Source of the DNA: Mycolicibacterium mageritense
GTDB taxonomy: Bacteria > Actinomycetota > Actinomycetes > Mycobacteriales > Mycobacteriaceae
Direction: 5' to 3'
DNA length: 64,000 nucleotides
NCBI RefSeq assembly: GCF_010727475.1
Contig: NZ_AP022567.1
Location: 4,898,001-4,962,000, forward strand
Position numbers and translations under genes: made by a program. Below the pieces are notes generated by a model. It saw only the letters and a list, made by a program, of their open reading frames with translations, was not told the DNA's origin and ran no database searches. This document shows positions 1 through 7,947 of this stretch, in pieces (position 1 is the first letter of the stretch; every line of letters begins with the position of its first letter).

Positions 1-475
1 GATGGCGGACAACAACATCTGGCTGAGTACTCAGCCCATCCCGGCCGAGATGATCGGCGCGTTCCCGCCGGGCTCCGATGAGGCCGCCAAGGCCAAGGAA
101 ATCGTCGACGGTGTCGCGAACGTCTATCAGTTGGCCCGCAAGTACAAGCTCAAGACGGCGTTCGGCACCGACATCCTGTTCTCGCCGCAACTCGCGCCCA
201 AGCAGGGGGCGCTGCTGGCGGGGCTCGGCAGGTGGTTCTCGCCCGCCGAGACGTTGACGATGGCGACCGCCACCAACGGCGAACTGCTGGCGATGTCGGG
301 CAAGCGCAGCCCGTACCCCGGGAAGCTCGGGGTGGTGGAGCAGGGCGCGCTGGCCGACCTGCTGCTGGTGGACGGGGATCCGCTGAGCAATCTGCAGCTG
401 ATCGCCGACCCGGGCCGCAACTTCAAGATCATCATGAAGGACGGAAAGGTGTACAAGAACACCCTGCCGGCGTAG
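1..475 (+). CDS. Amidohydrolase family protein, C-terminal part (gene starts before the window)
   Basis: This is the last ~158 residues of a metal-dependent amidohydrolase of the imidazolonepropionase/prolidase-like type. The segment TAFGTDILF carries the Asp that usually completes the metal site. It is followed by the typical C-terminal pattern of the family, in which a helix with ALTMATATNGELLAM-type sequence leads to a GxVEQGALADLLLVDGDPL strand that closes the small beta-sandwich domain. The reading frame is open to base 1, so the true start lies upstream and the ATG at base 2 is internal. The substrate cannot be told from this part. It ends 52 bases before the operator region of the next gene and need not be functionally linked to it. 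Confidence 0.75.
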   Translation, partial: MADNNIWLSTQPIPAEMIGAFPPGSDEAAKAKEIVDGVANVYQLARKYKLKTAFGTDILFSPQLAPKQGALLAGLGRWFSPAETLTMATATNGELLAMSGKRSPYPGKLGVVEQGALADLLLVDGDPLSNLQLIADPGRNFKIIMKDGKVYKNTLPA

Positions 476-526
476 CCCTGCCTCCGTAAGCTCAAGTCAG
501 TACCGTTGATCAGGACCGTGGACTAG

Positions 527-557
527 CTACGGCACCGTAGGTTACGGTACCGTAGGT
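527..557. promoter_or_regulatory. Operator-like double inverted repeat upstream of the reductase gene
   Basis: Two adjacent dyads are visible: CTACGG-CA-CCGTAG at 527-540 and the perfect palindrome TACGGTACCGTA at 543-554. The arrangement is repeated almost exactly upstream of desA3 (1724-1758). The GTG start at 562 lies only a few bases downstream, so a bound protein would block transcription or initiation. TetR-type regulators of desaturase genes use such sites; which protein binds here is not known from the sequence. Confidence 0.6.
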
Positions 558-561
558 TCCC

Positions 562-1710
562 GTGGCCAAGAACTACATCAAGGTCTCGGCCAATGTGGCC
601 GACACCGTCCGACCCACAGTCGCAGGCGCCAAGCAGCGACCGGGTTGGCATGCGCTCCGGACCATCGCGGGACGGATCACCACACCGCTGCTGCCCGACG
701 ACTACCTGAAGCTGGCCAACCCGCTGTGGTCGGCCCGCGAGCTGCGCGGCCGCGTGCTGGAGGTCCGGCAGGAGACCGAGGATTCCGCCACGCTGGTGAT
801 CAAGCCGGGCTGGGGTTTCTCGTTCGACTACGAACCCGGCCAGTACGTCGGCATCGGTGTCCTGCTCGAGGGGCGCTGGCGCTGGCGGTCGTACTCGCTG
901 ACCTCGCCCGCCGAGAAGGGCTCTGCGGGCGGCCCGCGCACCATCACCATCACGGTCAAGGCCATGCCAGAGGGCTTCCTGTCCTCGCATCTGGTCAACG
1001 GGCTGGCGCCGGGCACCATCGTGCGGTTGGCCGCTCCGCAGGGCAATTTCGTCATGCCCGACCCGGCGCCCGCCTCGGTGATGTTCTTGACTGCGGGCTC
1101 TGGCATCACCCCGGTGATCTCGATGCTGCGTACCCTGGTGCGTCGCGATCAGATCACCGATATCGTCCACTTGCACTCGGCGCCAACGGAATCCGACATG
1201 CTGTTCGCCGAGGAACTGGCGGGGCTGGAGAAGTCCCATCCGGGCTACCGGCTACAGTTGCGCACCACACGGACCCAGGGCCGGCTCGACCTGTCCCGGC
1301 TGGCCGACGTGGTCGCAGACTGGCGGGACCGCCAGACCTGGGCGTGCGGGCCCGAAGGCATGCTCAACGACGCCGAAAAGGTGTGGGCAGGCGCGGGAAT
1401 CCCGGACAATCTGCACCTGGAGCGGTTCGCGGTGTCGCGCGCCGCGCCACATGGTGCTGGCGGCACTGTGACCTTCGAGCGCAGCGGCAAGGAGATCGAG
1501 GTCGATGGCGCCACGCCGTTGATGGATGCAGGGGAGCAGGTCGGAATCCGGATGCCGTTCGGCTGCCGGATGGGCATCTGCCAATCCTGCGTCGTGGGTC
1601 TGGTCGACGGGCACGTGCGTGACTTGCGCACGGGCGTCGAACACGACCCGGGAACCCGGATTCAGACGTGCGTCTCGGCTGCTTCCGGCGACTGTGTACT
1701 GGACGTTTAG
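562..1710 (+). CDS. Ferredoxin reductase / oxidoreductase partner of DesA3 desaturase
   Basis: 382-residue flavo-iron-sulfur oxidoreductase. Residues about 60-170 form the FAD domain (RSYS at 109-112). The NAD(P)H-binding domain follows (TAGSGITPVISMLR, and CGPEGML). The C-terminus is a plant-type [2Fe-2S] domain with ligands C335, C340, C343 and C370. By homology with mycobacterial Rv3230c it passes electrons from NADPH to the membrane stearoyl-CoA desaturase encoded next (desA3), making oleic acid. The start is the GTG at 562, since the operator lies directly upstream. The operator shared with desA3 suggests joint control by one repressor, although each gene keeps its own promoter region. 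Function is well supported; the regulator is not identified. Confidence 0.9.
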   Translation: MAKNYIKVSANVADTVRPTVAGAKQRPGWHALRTIAGRITTPLLPDDYLKLANPLWSARELRGRVLEVRQETEDSATLVIKPGWGFSFDYEPGQYVGIGVLLEGRWRWRSYSLTSPAEKGSAGGPRTITITVKAMPEGFLSSHLVNGLAPGTIVRLAAPQGNFVMPDPAPASVMFLTAGSGITPVISMLRTLVRRDQITDIVHLHSAPTESDMLFAEELAGLEKSHPGYRLQLRTTRTQGRLDLSRLADVVADWRDRQTWACGPEGMLNDAEKVWAGAGIPDNLHLERFAVSRAAPHGAGGTVTFERSGKEIEVDGATPLMDAGEQVGIRMPFGCRMGICQSCVVGLVDGHVRDLRTGVEHDPGTRIQTCVSAASGDCVLDV

Positions 1711-1723
1711 GTTTTACTGACTG

Positions 1724-1758
1724 GTAACCTACGCATTCGTAGGTTACGCTACCGTAGG
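1724..1758. promoter_or_regulatory. Operator-like inverted repeats upstream of desA3
   Basis: A perfect 10-base inverted repeat, GTAACCTACG / CGTAGGTTAC, with a 4-base spacer occupies 1724-1747. It runs straight into a second half-site-like copy (TTACGCTACCGTAGG, 1744-1758). The same two-dyad layout sits before the reductase gene (527-557). It lies 20-55 bases before the desA3 ATG, the right place for a repressor site. Confidence 0.65.
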
Positions 1759-1778
1759 TAGACGAGAGGAGGCTGACG

Positions 1779-3053
1779 ATGGCTATCACCGACGTTCCCG
1801 CGTTCGCGCATCTGACCGATGCCGATATCGAGAACCTGGGCATCGAGCTCGATGCGATCCGTCAGGACATCGAAGACTCCCGCGGGGAGCGCGATGCGCG
1901 CTACATCCGCCGCACCATCGCCGCCCAGCGCGCCCTTGAGGTGTCCGGCCGGCTGATGTTGGCGGCCAGCTCGCGCCGCTCTGCCTGGTGGGCGGGCACC
2001 GTGACTTTGGGCGTGGCCAAGATCATCGAGAACATGGAGATCGGCCACAACGTCATGCACGGCCAGTGGGATTGGATGAACGATCCCGAGATCCACTCCT
2101 CGTCGTGGGAGTGGGACATGAGCGGGGCGTCCAAGCACTGGCGCTTCACCCACAACTTCATGCATCACAAGTACACGAACATCCTGGGCATGGACGACGA
2201 TGTGGGCTACGGGCTCATCCGCGTCACGCGTGATCAGAAGTGGAAGCCGTTCAACCTGCTCAACCTGTTCTACAACACCATGTTGTGCACGTTGTTCGAA
2301 TGGGGCGTGGGGCTGCAGCACCTGGAGCTCGGCAAGATCTTCAAGGGCCGCGACGATCGCAAGGCCACGTTGATCCGGGTCAAGGAGTTCGGCATCAAGG
2401 CGGGCCACCAGGTCGCCAAGGACTACGTGGTGTTCCCCGCGCTGACGTCGCTTTCGCCGGGAGCGACCTACAAGTCGACGCTCAAGGCCAACGCGGTGGC
2501 CAACATCATTCGCAACGTGTGGGCCAACGCCGTGATCTTCTGCGGTCATTTCCCCGACGGCGCAGAGAAATTCACCAAGACCGACATGGTCGGCGAGAGC
2601 CGCGGTCACTGGTATCTGCGGCAGATGCTGGGCAGCGCGAACTTCGAGAACGGGCCGGTGCTGCGGTTCATGAGCGGCAACCTGTGCCACCAGATCGAGC
2701 ACCACCTGTACCCGGATCTGCCGAGCAACCGGCTCTACGAGATCTCGATCCGCGTCCGGGCGCTGTGCGACAAGTACGACCTGCCCTACACCACGGGATC
2801 GTTCCTGGTGCAGTACGGCAAGGCGTGGCGGACCATCGCCAAGCTGTCGCTGCCGGACCGGTTCCTGCGCGACACCGCCGACGATGCGCCCGAGACCCAC
2901 AGCGAGCGGATGTTCGATCAGCTCGAGGGTGGTTACGGCATCACCGATCCCGTCACCGGGCGGCGGCGCGGTCTCAAGGCCGCGATGACGTCGGTGCGGG
3001 AGTGGCGCCGCGAGCGCACCGCGGCCAAGCGGGTTGCCAAGCGCGCCGCATAA
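1779..3053 (+). CDS. desA3: Stearoyl-CoA delta-9 desaturase DesA3
   Basis: 424-residue membrane-bound di-iron acyl-CoA desaturase. The three histidine boxes of the family are present: H90-xxx-H94, HNFMHH at 125-130, and HQIEHH at 304-309. Hydrophobic segments flank the boxes. The enzyme introduces the delta-9 double bond into stearoyl-CoA to give oleate for membrane phospholipids and storage lipids, using electrons from the flavo-iron-sulfur protein encoded just upstream. Start ATG 1779 is preceded by a good purine-rich ribosome site (gagagga). A strong hairpin terminator follows at 3065. The Arg/Lys-rich C-terminal tail is typical of mycobacterial DesA3, where C-terminal residues affect protein stability (established for the family, not shown here). 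Confidence 0.93.
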   Translation: MAITDVPAFAHLTDADIENLGIELDAIRQDIEDSRGERDARYIRRTIAAQRALEVSGRLMLAASSRRSAWWAGTVTLGVAKIIENMEIGHNVMHGQWDWMNDPEIHSSSWEWDMSGASKHWRFTHNFMHHKYTNILGMDDDVGYGLIRVTRDQKWKPFNLLNLFYNTMLCTLFEWGVGLQHLELGKIFKGRDDRKATLIRVKEFGIKAGHQVAKDYVVFPALTSLSPGATYKSTLKANAVANIIRNVWANAVIFCGHFPDGAEKFTKTDMVGESRGHWYLRQMLGSANFENGPVLRFMSGNLCHQIEHHLYPDLPSNRLYEISIRVRALCDKYDLPYTTGSFLVQYGKAWRTIAKLSLPDRFLRDTADDAPETHSERMFDQLEGGYGITDPVTGRRRGLKAAMTSVREWRRERTAAKRVAKRAA

Positions 3054-3064
3054 TTTCACCTCGA

Positions 3065-3103
3065 ACGTGGGCTTGTGCCGAATCCGGCGCAAGCCCACGT
3101 TTT
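3065..3103 (+). terminator. Intrinsic terminator after desA3
   Basis: An 11-base stem, ACGTGGGCTTG (3065-3075) pairing with CAAGCCCACGT (3090-3100), continues inward with TGCCG/CGGCG around an AATC loop and is followed by TTTT. It is one of the few classical U-tailed hairpins in the window. Confidence 0.75.
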
Positions 3104-3141
3104 GTCGGTACCGAACCACTGCCACCGGAAGTTGGACCGGA

Positions 3142-3177
3142 CTGTTCGGATTACAGTGAGGTGTGCCGTCCGAACAG
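3142..3177. promoter_or_regulatory. Inverted repeat spanning the start codon of the TetR gene
   Basis: CTGTTCGGA (3142-3150) and TCCGAACAG (3169-3177) are perfect 9-base inverted arms separated by 18 bases. The GTG start (3163) lies between them. This fits autorepression by the TetR protein it precedes. The motif is unlike the CTACG operators at desA3. Confidence 0.55.
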
Positions 3178-3792
3178 GAGTCCACGACGCGGCCGCGGTT
3201 GACGTCGCGGGGCGTGGCGACCCGCAATCGCATCGTGGTGGCCGCGGCCGAGTTGATGTATGTGAAAGGCGTCGCGGCAACGACCATCGACGAGGTGCTG
3301 GCCGCCGGCGCAGCCAGCAAGTCGCAGTTCTACCAGCACTTCGACGACAAGTCGGAATTGGTGTACGAGGTCATCACGCTGCGTGCGGACGAGATCCTGT
3401 CCTGGCAGCGGCTGCGGCTGGAGAAGGTCGACACGCTGCGCGGTTTGGAACAGTGGCGAGACGCCATGGTCCAACGGTGCACCCTGCGCCGTGGCCTGTG
3501 GGGATGTGAGCTCGGCTCGCTCGCGGCCGAACTGTCCGACAGCGACGACAAGGCCCGCGTGTCGTTGGCCGAGCACTTCGCGCAGTGGCGGGATCTTCTG
3601 GCGGCGGCTCTGGAGCGCATCCGCGACGGCGGCGCGTTGCGCGCTGACATCGACGCGAAGGGGCTCGCCACCGGGTTGCTGGCTGCGGTCGAGGGCGGCT
3701 ATCTGCTGTCGCAGACCGCCCACGACCCGCGCCTCATGCAGTCCTCACTCAATATGGCGATCGACCACATCAAGTCGTATCAGACTGTCTGA
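3163..3792 (+). CDS. TetR/AcrR family transcriptional regulator
   Basis: 209-residue one-component repressor. The N-terminal ~60 residues contain the TetR helix-turn-helix (TTIDEVLAAGAASKSQFYQHFDDKSELVYEV in outline). The remainder is an all-helical ligand domain whose centre, GLWGCELGSLAAELSD, resembles the YxaF/LmrA-type C-terminal domain. The GTG at 3163 gives the usual short N-terminal arm. An inverted repeat straddles the start and is a likely own operator. It follows desA3 after a terminator, so it is transcribed separately. Ligand and other targets are unknown. It could in principle control the desaturase genes, but their operator sequence is different. Confidence 0.85.
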   Translation: MPSEQESTTRPRLTSRGVATRNRIVVAAAELMYVKGVAATTIDEVLAAGAASKSQFYQHFDDKSELVYEVITLRADEILSWQRLRLEKVDTLRGLEQWRDAMVQRCTLRRGLWGCELGSLAAELSDSDDKARVSLAEHFAQWRDLLAAALERIRDGGALRADIDAKGLATGLLAAVEGGYLLSQTAHDPRLMQSSLNMAIDHIKSYQTV

Positions 3793-3800
3793 CAATCGGT

Positions 3801-4079
3801 TTAGTGGCCGCCCTTGCCGCCGCCGGTGGGCGGTGCCGGCGTCACGACGTGGGTGGGCGTGAACAGATTGCCGCCGCCCGGGTTGATGCTCTTCTCGGTG
3901 GGCGCCACCGTCGGCGCACTGCTGGGCGCAGTCGTGGTCGTAGTGGTCGTCGTGGTCGTGGTCGGAGTGCTCGGCTCCTTCTCGCCGCCGGTGCCGCACG
4001 CGGTGAGACCGCCGAGGGTGATCAGTGCGGCCAGGCCTGCGGCCGCGGCGAGGCGGCGAGGTAAGTGATTTGTGGTCAT
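3801..4079 (-). CDS. Putative lipoprotein with a poly-threonine stretch
   Basis: 92-residue protein. The ATG at 4079 gives a classical signal peptide (MTTNHLPRRL, then a hydrophobic core) ending in a lipobox LTAC with the Cys to be lipidated at about residue 25. Longer upstream starts would bury the signal peptide. The mature part is low-complexity: Glu/Lys, then a run of 11 Thr, then Pro/Ala/Gly-rich sequence ending in GGGKGGH. Such a Thr/Pro linker is often O-mannosylated in mycobacteria (family knowledge). No catalytic domain is present and no function is assigned. It converges on the TetR gene and is divergent from the secreted protein at 4302. Confidence 0.65.
   Translation of the reverse strand: MTTNHLPRRLAAAAGLAALITLGGLTACGTGGEKEPSTPTTTTTTTTTTTAPSSAPTVAPTEKSINPGGGNLFTPTHVVTPAPPTGGGKGGH
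3931..3963. repeat. GTN trinucleotide run encoding poly-Thr
   Basis: Eleven consecutive GTN triplets on the plus strand (mostly gtc/gtg) are eleven Thr codons on the minus strand. The near-repetitive triplets could vary in number by slippage without shifting the frame. Confidence 0.7.
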
Positions 4080-4301
4080 CGTGCATTGTCCTGTCTTGAG
4101 CCGCCAAATACGGAATTGAACTTTATCGTCCAGTTTGTATGCCGTCAATTGTGATCGTTGCCGACTGACCTGTGATTTTGGCAATTCACTCGGACTCGAA
4201 AGTCCAATCGGGGGCAGTTCCAAGTAATCACCCCACCGACTCCCAGGGCCTTGACAGCCTCCGCTCATAATCTGCAGCTCTCACGAGATCGGAGGAGCGG
4301 G

Positions 4302-4721
4302 ATGAGGAAGCTGCTTGGTATGGCTGCGATCGCCGTTGCGGCTGTCCCGGTGGGCATGGCTGCGACAGGTGTGGCTGCGGCAGACGACTACGCGGGCAAG
4401 ACGTACGCCGACGCGTCCTCGGCCATCGCCGACGCGGGGCAGAAGGCCGTCATCGCGACCCGGTCGGGTGATTCCGAAGAGGACGACAAGTGCGTCGTGA
4501 CGAGCTCCGAGCAGGCGCCGTGGATCAAGGGCGACGATTTCGCGCCGGTCACCGACACCGTGCTGCTCAATCTCAACTGCAACGCCGGCGTGGCCACTGC
4601 CAAGACTCCCGGCAATTCGGCTGCCAGCCCCGAGGGGCGGGCGGCGATCCAGGCGGCCAAGGATCAGGCCGCGCAGGAGCAGGAGCAGGCTGCCGCGGAC
4701 GAGGCCAAGGGCAAGCACTGA
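4302..4721 (+). CDS. Secreted PASTA-like small protein
   Basis: 139 residues. ATG 4302 is chosen because GGAGGAG lies just upstream and it gives a clean signal peptide (MRKLLGMAAIAVAAVP..., predicted cleavage after the AAA near residue 26); the in-frame ATG at 4251 would not. The mature N-terminal half (YAGKTYADASSAIADAGQKAV and onward, with two Cys that could form a disulfide) looks like a single PASTA-type beta3-alpha fold. The C-terminus is Ala/Gln/Glu-rich and probably helical. Similar short exported proteins occur as paralogues in fast-growing mycobacteria; their function is not established. Expected location is the periplasm or outside the cell. Confidence 0.7.
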   Translation: MRKLLGMAAIAVAAVPVGMAATGVAAADDYAGKTYADASSAIADAGQKAVIATRSGDSEEDDKCVVTSSEQAPWIKGDDFAPVTDTVLLNLNCNAGVATAKTPGNSAASPEGRAAIQAAKDQAAQEQEQAAADEAKGKH

Positions 4722-4731
4722 CGCGGACTCG

Positions 4732-5538
4732 TCACCTGTCGAGCTGCCACACCCTGGGCCAGTCCTTGCCGCGGAACGCGGCGTCGGTACCGCCGTCGAC
4801 GAAGATGACCGAGCCGACGAAGTAACCCGCGTCGGGTCCGAGCAGGTACGCCACCAACGACGCGACCTCCTCCGGGCGGCCGCCGCGCCCGGCCGGGATG
4901 GTCTTGAGGAACTGCTCCATCGCCTCGCCCGTGAGGGGGTCTTTGCGGCCCTCCTGGGTCATCGGGGTGTCGATGAGTCCGGGCGCTATCGCGTTGAGCC
5001 GGATGCCGTCGGCGATGTACTCGGCCGACCTGGTGCGCGCGTAGTACGCGAGCGCGGCCTTGGTCGCCGGGTACGCCTGCAGGGCGCCGAAATCGCCGAA
5101 CGAGTCGGCGATGGTGTTCGCGAGCTCCCCGTCGCCCGCCAGGCAGGCCTCCGCCATCTCGATCGGCCAGTTCGGTTGACTGGTCGTCGAATTAGAGCTG
5201 ATCAGCACGACGGAGGAATTCTCCCCGGCGGCCAGCAGCGGCCGCAGCCCCTCGAGCAGCTCGATCGCACCGAAGTAGTTGACGGCGATCAGCAGCCGTG
5301 CCGGGCGTCCGGTCGCCGCGGCCAGGCCGGCGAACGGCACGAAACCGTCGATCCGGCCGTCGGCCATCTCGGTGACCCGTGCGACGGCCTCGGCGCGGCC
5401 GTCGGCGGTACTCAGGTCGACCGTCACGTCGGCATCCCTCAGGTCGACGCCGATCACGCGATGGCCGTCGGCCTCCAGTCGGGTCTTGGTAGCCGCGCCG
5501 AGTCCCGAGGCGCTGCCGGTGAGAACGTAGGTAGCCAC
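4732..5538 (-). CDS. Short-chain dehydrogenase/reductase (3-alpha-hydroxysteroid dehydrogenase-like)
   Basis: 268-residue Rossmann enzyme of the classical SDR family. The NAD(P) motif TGSASGLG is at the very N-terminus; the start is therefore GTG 5538 (VATYVLTGSASG), since upstream sequence in frame is Arg-rich non-coding. The catalytic Tyr-x3-Lys is in YPATK, with Ser in SSNSTTS upstream, and the C-terminal GP.AGYFVGSVIFVDGG signature is present. The insertion between the NAD site and the catalytic Ser and the general shape recall 3-alpha-(or 20-beta)-hydroxysteroid dehydrogenases, but the substrate is not proven. It is convergent with the secreted-protein gene (10 bases apart). Confidence 0.8.
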   Translation of the reverse strand: MATYVLTGSASGLGAATKTRLEADGHRVIGVDLRDADVTVDLSTADGRAEAVARVTEMADGRIDGFVPFAGLAAATGRPARLLIAVNYFGAIELLEGLRPLLAAGENSSVVLISSNSTTSQPNWPIEMAEACLAGDGELANTIADSFGDFGALQAYPATKAALAYYARTRSAEYIADGIRLNAIAPGLIDTPMTQEGRKDPLTGEAMEQFLKTIPAGRGGRPEEVASLVAYLLGPDAGYFVGSVIFVDGGTDAAFRGKDWPRVWQLDR

Positions 5539-5608
5539 GATCAGCGACCCTAGTGCGGCGTGCCGCCAGGTCGGCCTTCGGTACCGCACACCGGTACCCG
5601 GAACGCGA

Positions 5609-6598
5609 TCAAGCGTCCTTGAGTGCCGCCAACAGGCGCCGGGCCGCCGCGACCCGCCCCGCCGCGGGACCGGACAGCGTGTCGAGTGCACATTCCGGGT
5701 CGGCGGGCGGGCCCATGTGCCCGCAGCCTCGGGGACAGTCCGCGATGGTCTCGGCCAGGTCGGAGAACGCCAGGAGCACGTCGTCGGGTTCGATGTGCGC
5801 CAGCCCGAACGACCGGATGCCCGGCGTGTCGATCACCCAGCCCTCGCCGTCGAGGGGCAGCGCGACCGACTGAGTCGACGTGTGCTTGCCCTTGCCCACA
5901 CCCGACACTTCACCCGTTGCCCGATCCGCTTCCGGCACAAGGCGGTTCACGAGTGTGGACTTGCCGACGCCCGAATGGCCCAGCAACACCGTGACCTGGT
6001 CGGTCAACAACGGCGCGACCGCGTCCAGCGGGTCGTCGCGGCCCGCGGTGACCACGGTGAGATCCAGGTCGGCGAACTGCGCGGCGAACGGTTCGGGTGG
6101 GGCGAGGTCCGATTTCGTCAGGCAAAGAATCGGTTTCAGGCCTCCGGCGTACGCGGCGATCAGCGCGCGCTCGACAAGCCCGGTGCGCGGTGGCGGATCG
6201 GCCAGCGCCACCACGATGAGCAACTGGTCGGCGTTGGCGACCACAACGCGTTCGGTGGGGTCGGTGTCGTCGGCGGTGCGGCGCAAAACCGTCCGGCGTT
6301 CGCCGCGGCGCACGATGCGGGCCAGGGTGTCGGGTCGGCCGGACAAATCGCCGACCACGTCCACGTCGTCACCCACCACGATCGGCGTGCGGCCCAGTTC
6401 GCGGGCGCGCATCGCGGTGACTCGCTGTGCGGGGTCGCCGTCCAGCGCGCAACCCCACCGCCCACGGTCGACGGCGACCACCATCGCCGAACGGGCGTCG
6501 GCATGGTCGGGGCGGGTCTTGGTCCGCGGACGCGTGCCCCGACCCGGTCTGATCCGGACGTCGGACTCGTCGTAGTCCCGAGTGCCCCGTGCGCTCAA
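5609..6598 (-). CDS. rsgA: Ribosome small-subunit GTPase RsgA
   Basis: 329-residue circularly permuted GTPase: G4 (TKSD, 161-164) precedes G1 (GHSGVGKS, 207-214) and G3 (DTPG, 257-260). The C-terminal zinc-binding knuckle is complete (C288, C292, H294, C303). The N-terminal OB-fold part is Arg-rich. The protein acts in late 30S subunit maturation, coupling GTP hydrolysis to release of assembly factors. The start is TTG 6598, which overlaps the aroA stop as TTGA, so translation is coupled to aroA; longer in-frame starts lie inside aroA and encode shadow sequence. The same gene pair is found in M. tuberculosis (Rv3227-Rv3228). Confidence 0.92.
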   Translation of the reverse strand: MSARGTRDYDESDVRIRPGRGTRPRTKTRPDHADARSAMVVAVDRGRWGCALDGDPAQRVTAMRARELGRTPIVVGDDVDVVGDLSGRPDTLARIVRRGERRTVLRRTADDTDPTERVVVANADQLLIVVALADPPPRTGLVERALIAAYAGGLKPILCLTKSDLAPPEPFAAQFADLDLTVVTAGRDDPLDAVAPLLTDQVTVLLGHSGVGKSTLVNRLVPEADRATGEVSGVGKGKHTSTQSVALPLDGEGWVIDTPGIRSFGLAHIEPDDVLLAFSDLAETIADCPRGCGHMGPPADPECALDTLSGPAAGRVAAARRLLAALKDA

Positions 6599-7911
6599 CG
6601 TGAGGCGCCCGCCAGCATGTCCGCCCACATCCGCGGGAAATCGGGCAGTGTCTTGGCGGTCGTGGCGATGTTGTCCACCTCGACGCCGGGCGTCCGCAGT
6701 CCGACGATGGCGCCCGCGGTCGCCATCCGATGATCGGCGTAGGACCGCCACAGCCCGCCGTGCAGCGGCCGCGCGGTGATCAGCAGCCCGTCCTCGGTTT
6801 CGGCGCAATCGCCGCCGAGGCCGTTGATCTCGGCGCTCAACGCCGCGAGCCGGTCGGTCTCGTGGCCGCGCAGATGCGCGATGCCCCGCAGGCGTGACGT
6901 CGAGCCGGGGCGGGCCAGGGCCGCGAGCGCTGCCACCGTGGGCGCCAGCTCGCCGACATCGTGCAGGTCGGCCTCGAAGCCTCCGTAGCCCGCCGATCCC
7001 GTGACTTCGAGGTGCGAATCATGTTGGTGGACAACGGCGTCGACGGCCCGCACCAGCCCGAGGATGGTGTCGGCGGGCTGGATGCTGTCCTTGGGCCAGC
7101 CGGCGATCCGCACGGTTCCCCCGGTCACCAGCGCTGCCGCCAGGAACGGTGTGGCGTTCGACAGATCCGGTTCGATGTGCCACGTGCGGGCCGCCACCGG
7201 GCCGGGCGCCACCTGCCAGCGATTGGGTGTGGCGTCGTCGACCTGTACTCCGGCGTCGCGCAGCATGGCCACCGTCATCGCGACGTGCGGGGCCGACGGC
7301 ACCGACTCGCCCGTGTGCACGACGGTCAGGCCCTCGGTGAACGCCGCACCCGACAGCAGCAGCCCGGAAACGAACTGTGACGACGCCGACGCGTCGATCT
7401 CCACCGTGCCGCCGCCGACCGTGCCGCGCCCCCGAACGACGAACGGGAGGCCGGAGCCGTCGATGTGCACGCCCAGACCGCCGAGACCTGCGAGCAGCGG
7501 CGTGATCGGCCGGGCGCGAGCCTGCTCGTCGCCGTCGAAGGTCACCGATGCGGTGCCCAATGCGGCCACCGGTGGGACGAACCGCAGCACGGTGCCCGCC
7601 AGTCCGCAATCCACGCGCGCACCGGGCGCCGGGTCGATCCGGCCGGCGACCGTCAACTCGGTGCCGTCACCGGTGACCGTCACGCCAAGCGTGCGGATCG
7701 CCTCGATCATGAGGTCGGTGTCGCGGCTGCGCAGCGCGCCGGAGACGGTCGAGGTGCCCTGCGGGGTGGCCAGGGCGGCGAGAACCAGGGCCCGGTTGGT
7801 CAGCGACTTGGAGCCGGGCACGGTCACGGTCGCATCGACAGGGCTGGTCGTCGACGGGGCAGGCCAGTGTTGTCCTTGCTCCTCGCGTGCGCGTTCGTCC
7901 ACGTAGTACAT
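6595..7911 (-). CDS. aroA: 3-phosphoshikimate 1-carboxyvinyltransferase (EPSP synthase)
   Basis: 438 residues. The enzyme transfers the enolpyruvyl group of phosphoenolpyruvate to shikimate-3-phosphate in chorismate biosynthesis. Visible signatures: VPGSKSLTNRALVLAALA near the N-terminus (Lys/Ser/Arg of the active site), LAGTVLRFVPPVAAL, the shikimate-3-phosphate contacts ASASSQFVSGLLLS, and DLSNATPFLAAALV. ATG 7911 is taken as start; the GTG 7902 three codons inside is also possible. It is divergent from the SRAP gene with about 36 bases between starts, and rsgA follows with an overlap. It is notable that this biosynthetic shikimate gene is in the same window as a separate catabolic quinate/shikimate module. 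Confidence 0.93.
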   Translation of the reverse strand: MYYVDERAREEQGQHWPAPSTTSPVDATVTVPGSKSLTNRALVLAALATPQGTSTVSGALRSRDTDLMIEAIRTLGVTVTGDGTELTVAGRIDPAPGARVDCGLAGTVLRFVPPVAALGTASVTFDGDEQARARPITPLLAGLGGLGVHIDGSGLPFVVRGRGTVGGGTVEIDASASSQFVSGLLLSGAAFTEGLTVVHTGESVPSAPHVAMTVAMLRDAGVQVDDATPNRWQVAPGPVAARTWHIEPDLSNATPFLAAALVTGGTVRIAGWPKDSIQPADTILGLVRAVDAVVHQHDSHLEVTGSAGYGGFEADLHDVGELAPTVAALAALARPGSTSRLRGIAHLRGHETDRLAALSAEINGLGGDCAETEDGLLITARPLHGGLWRSYADHRMATAGAIVGLRTPGVEVDNIATTAKTLPDFPRMWADMLAGASR

Positions 7912-7947
7912 CCTGCCTTGTCCGCGGTTTCTGCAAGCATGGGCTCT

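Noticed and set aside
3814..4068. Plus-strand frame over the poly-Thr region (poly-Val protein)
   Set aside because: A shadow of the lipoprotein gene: the Val run is simply the complement of the Thr codons, and the minus frame has a proper signal peptide and lipobox.
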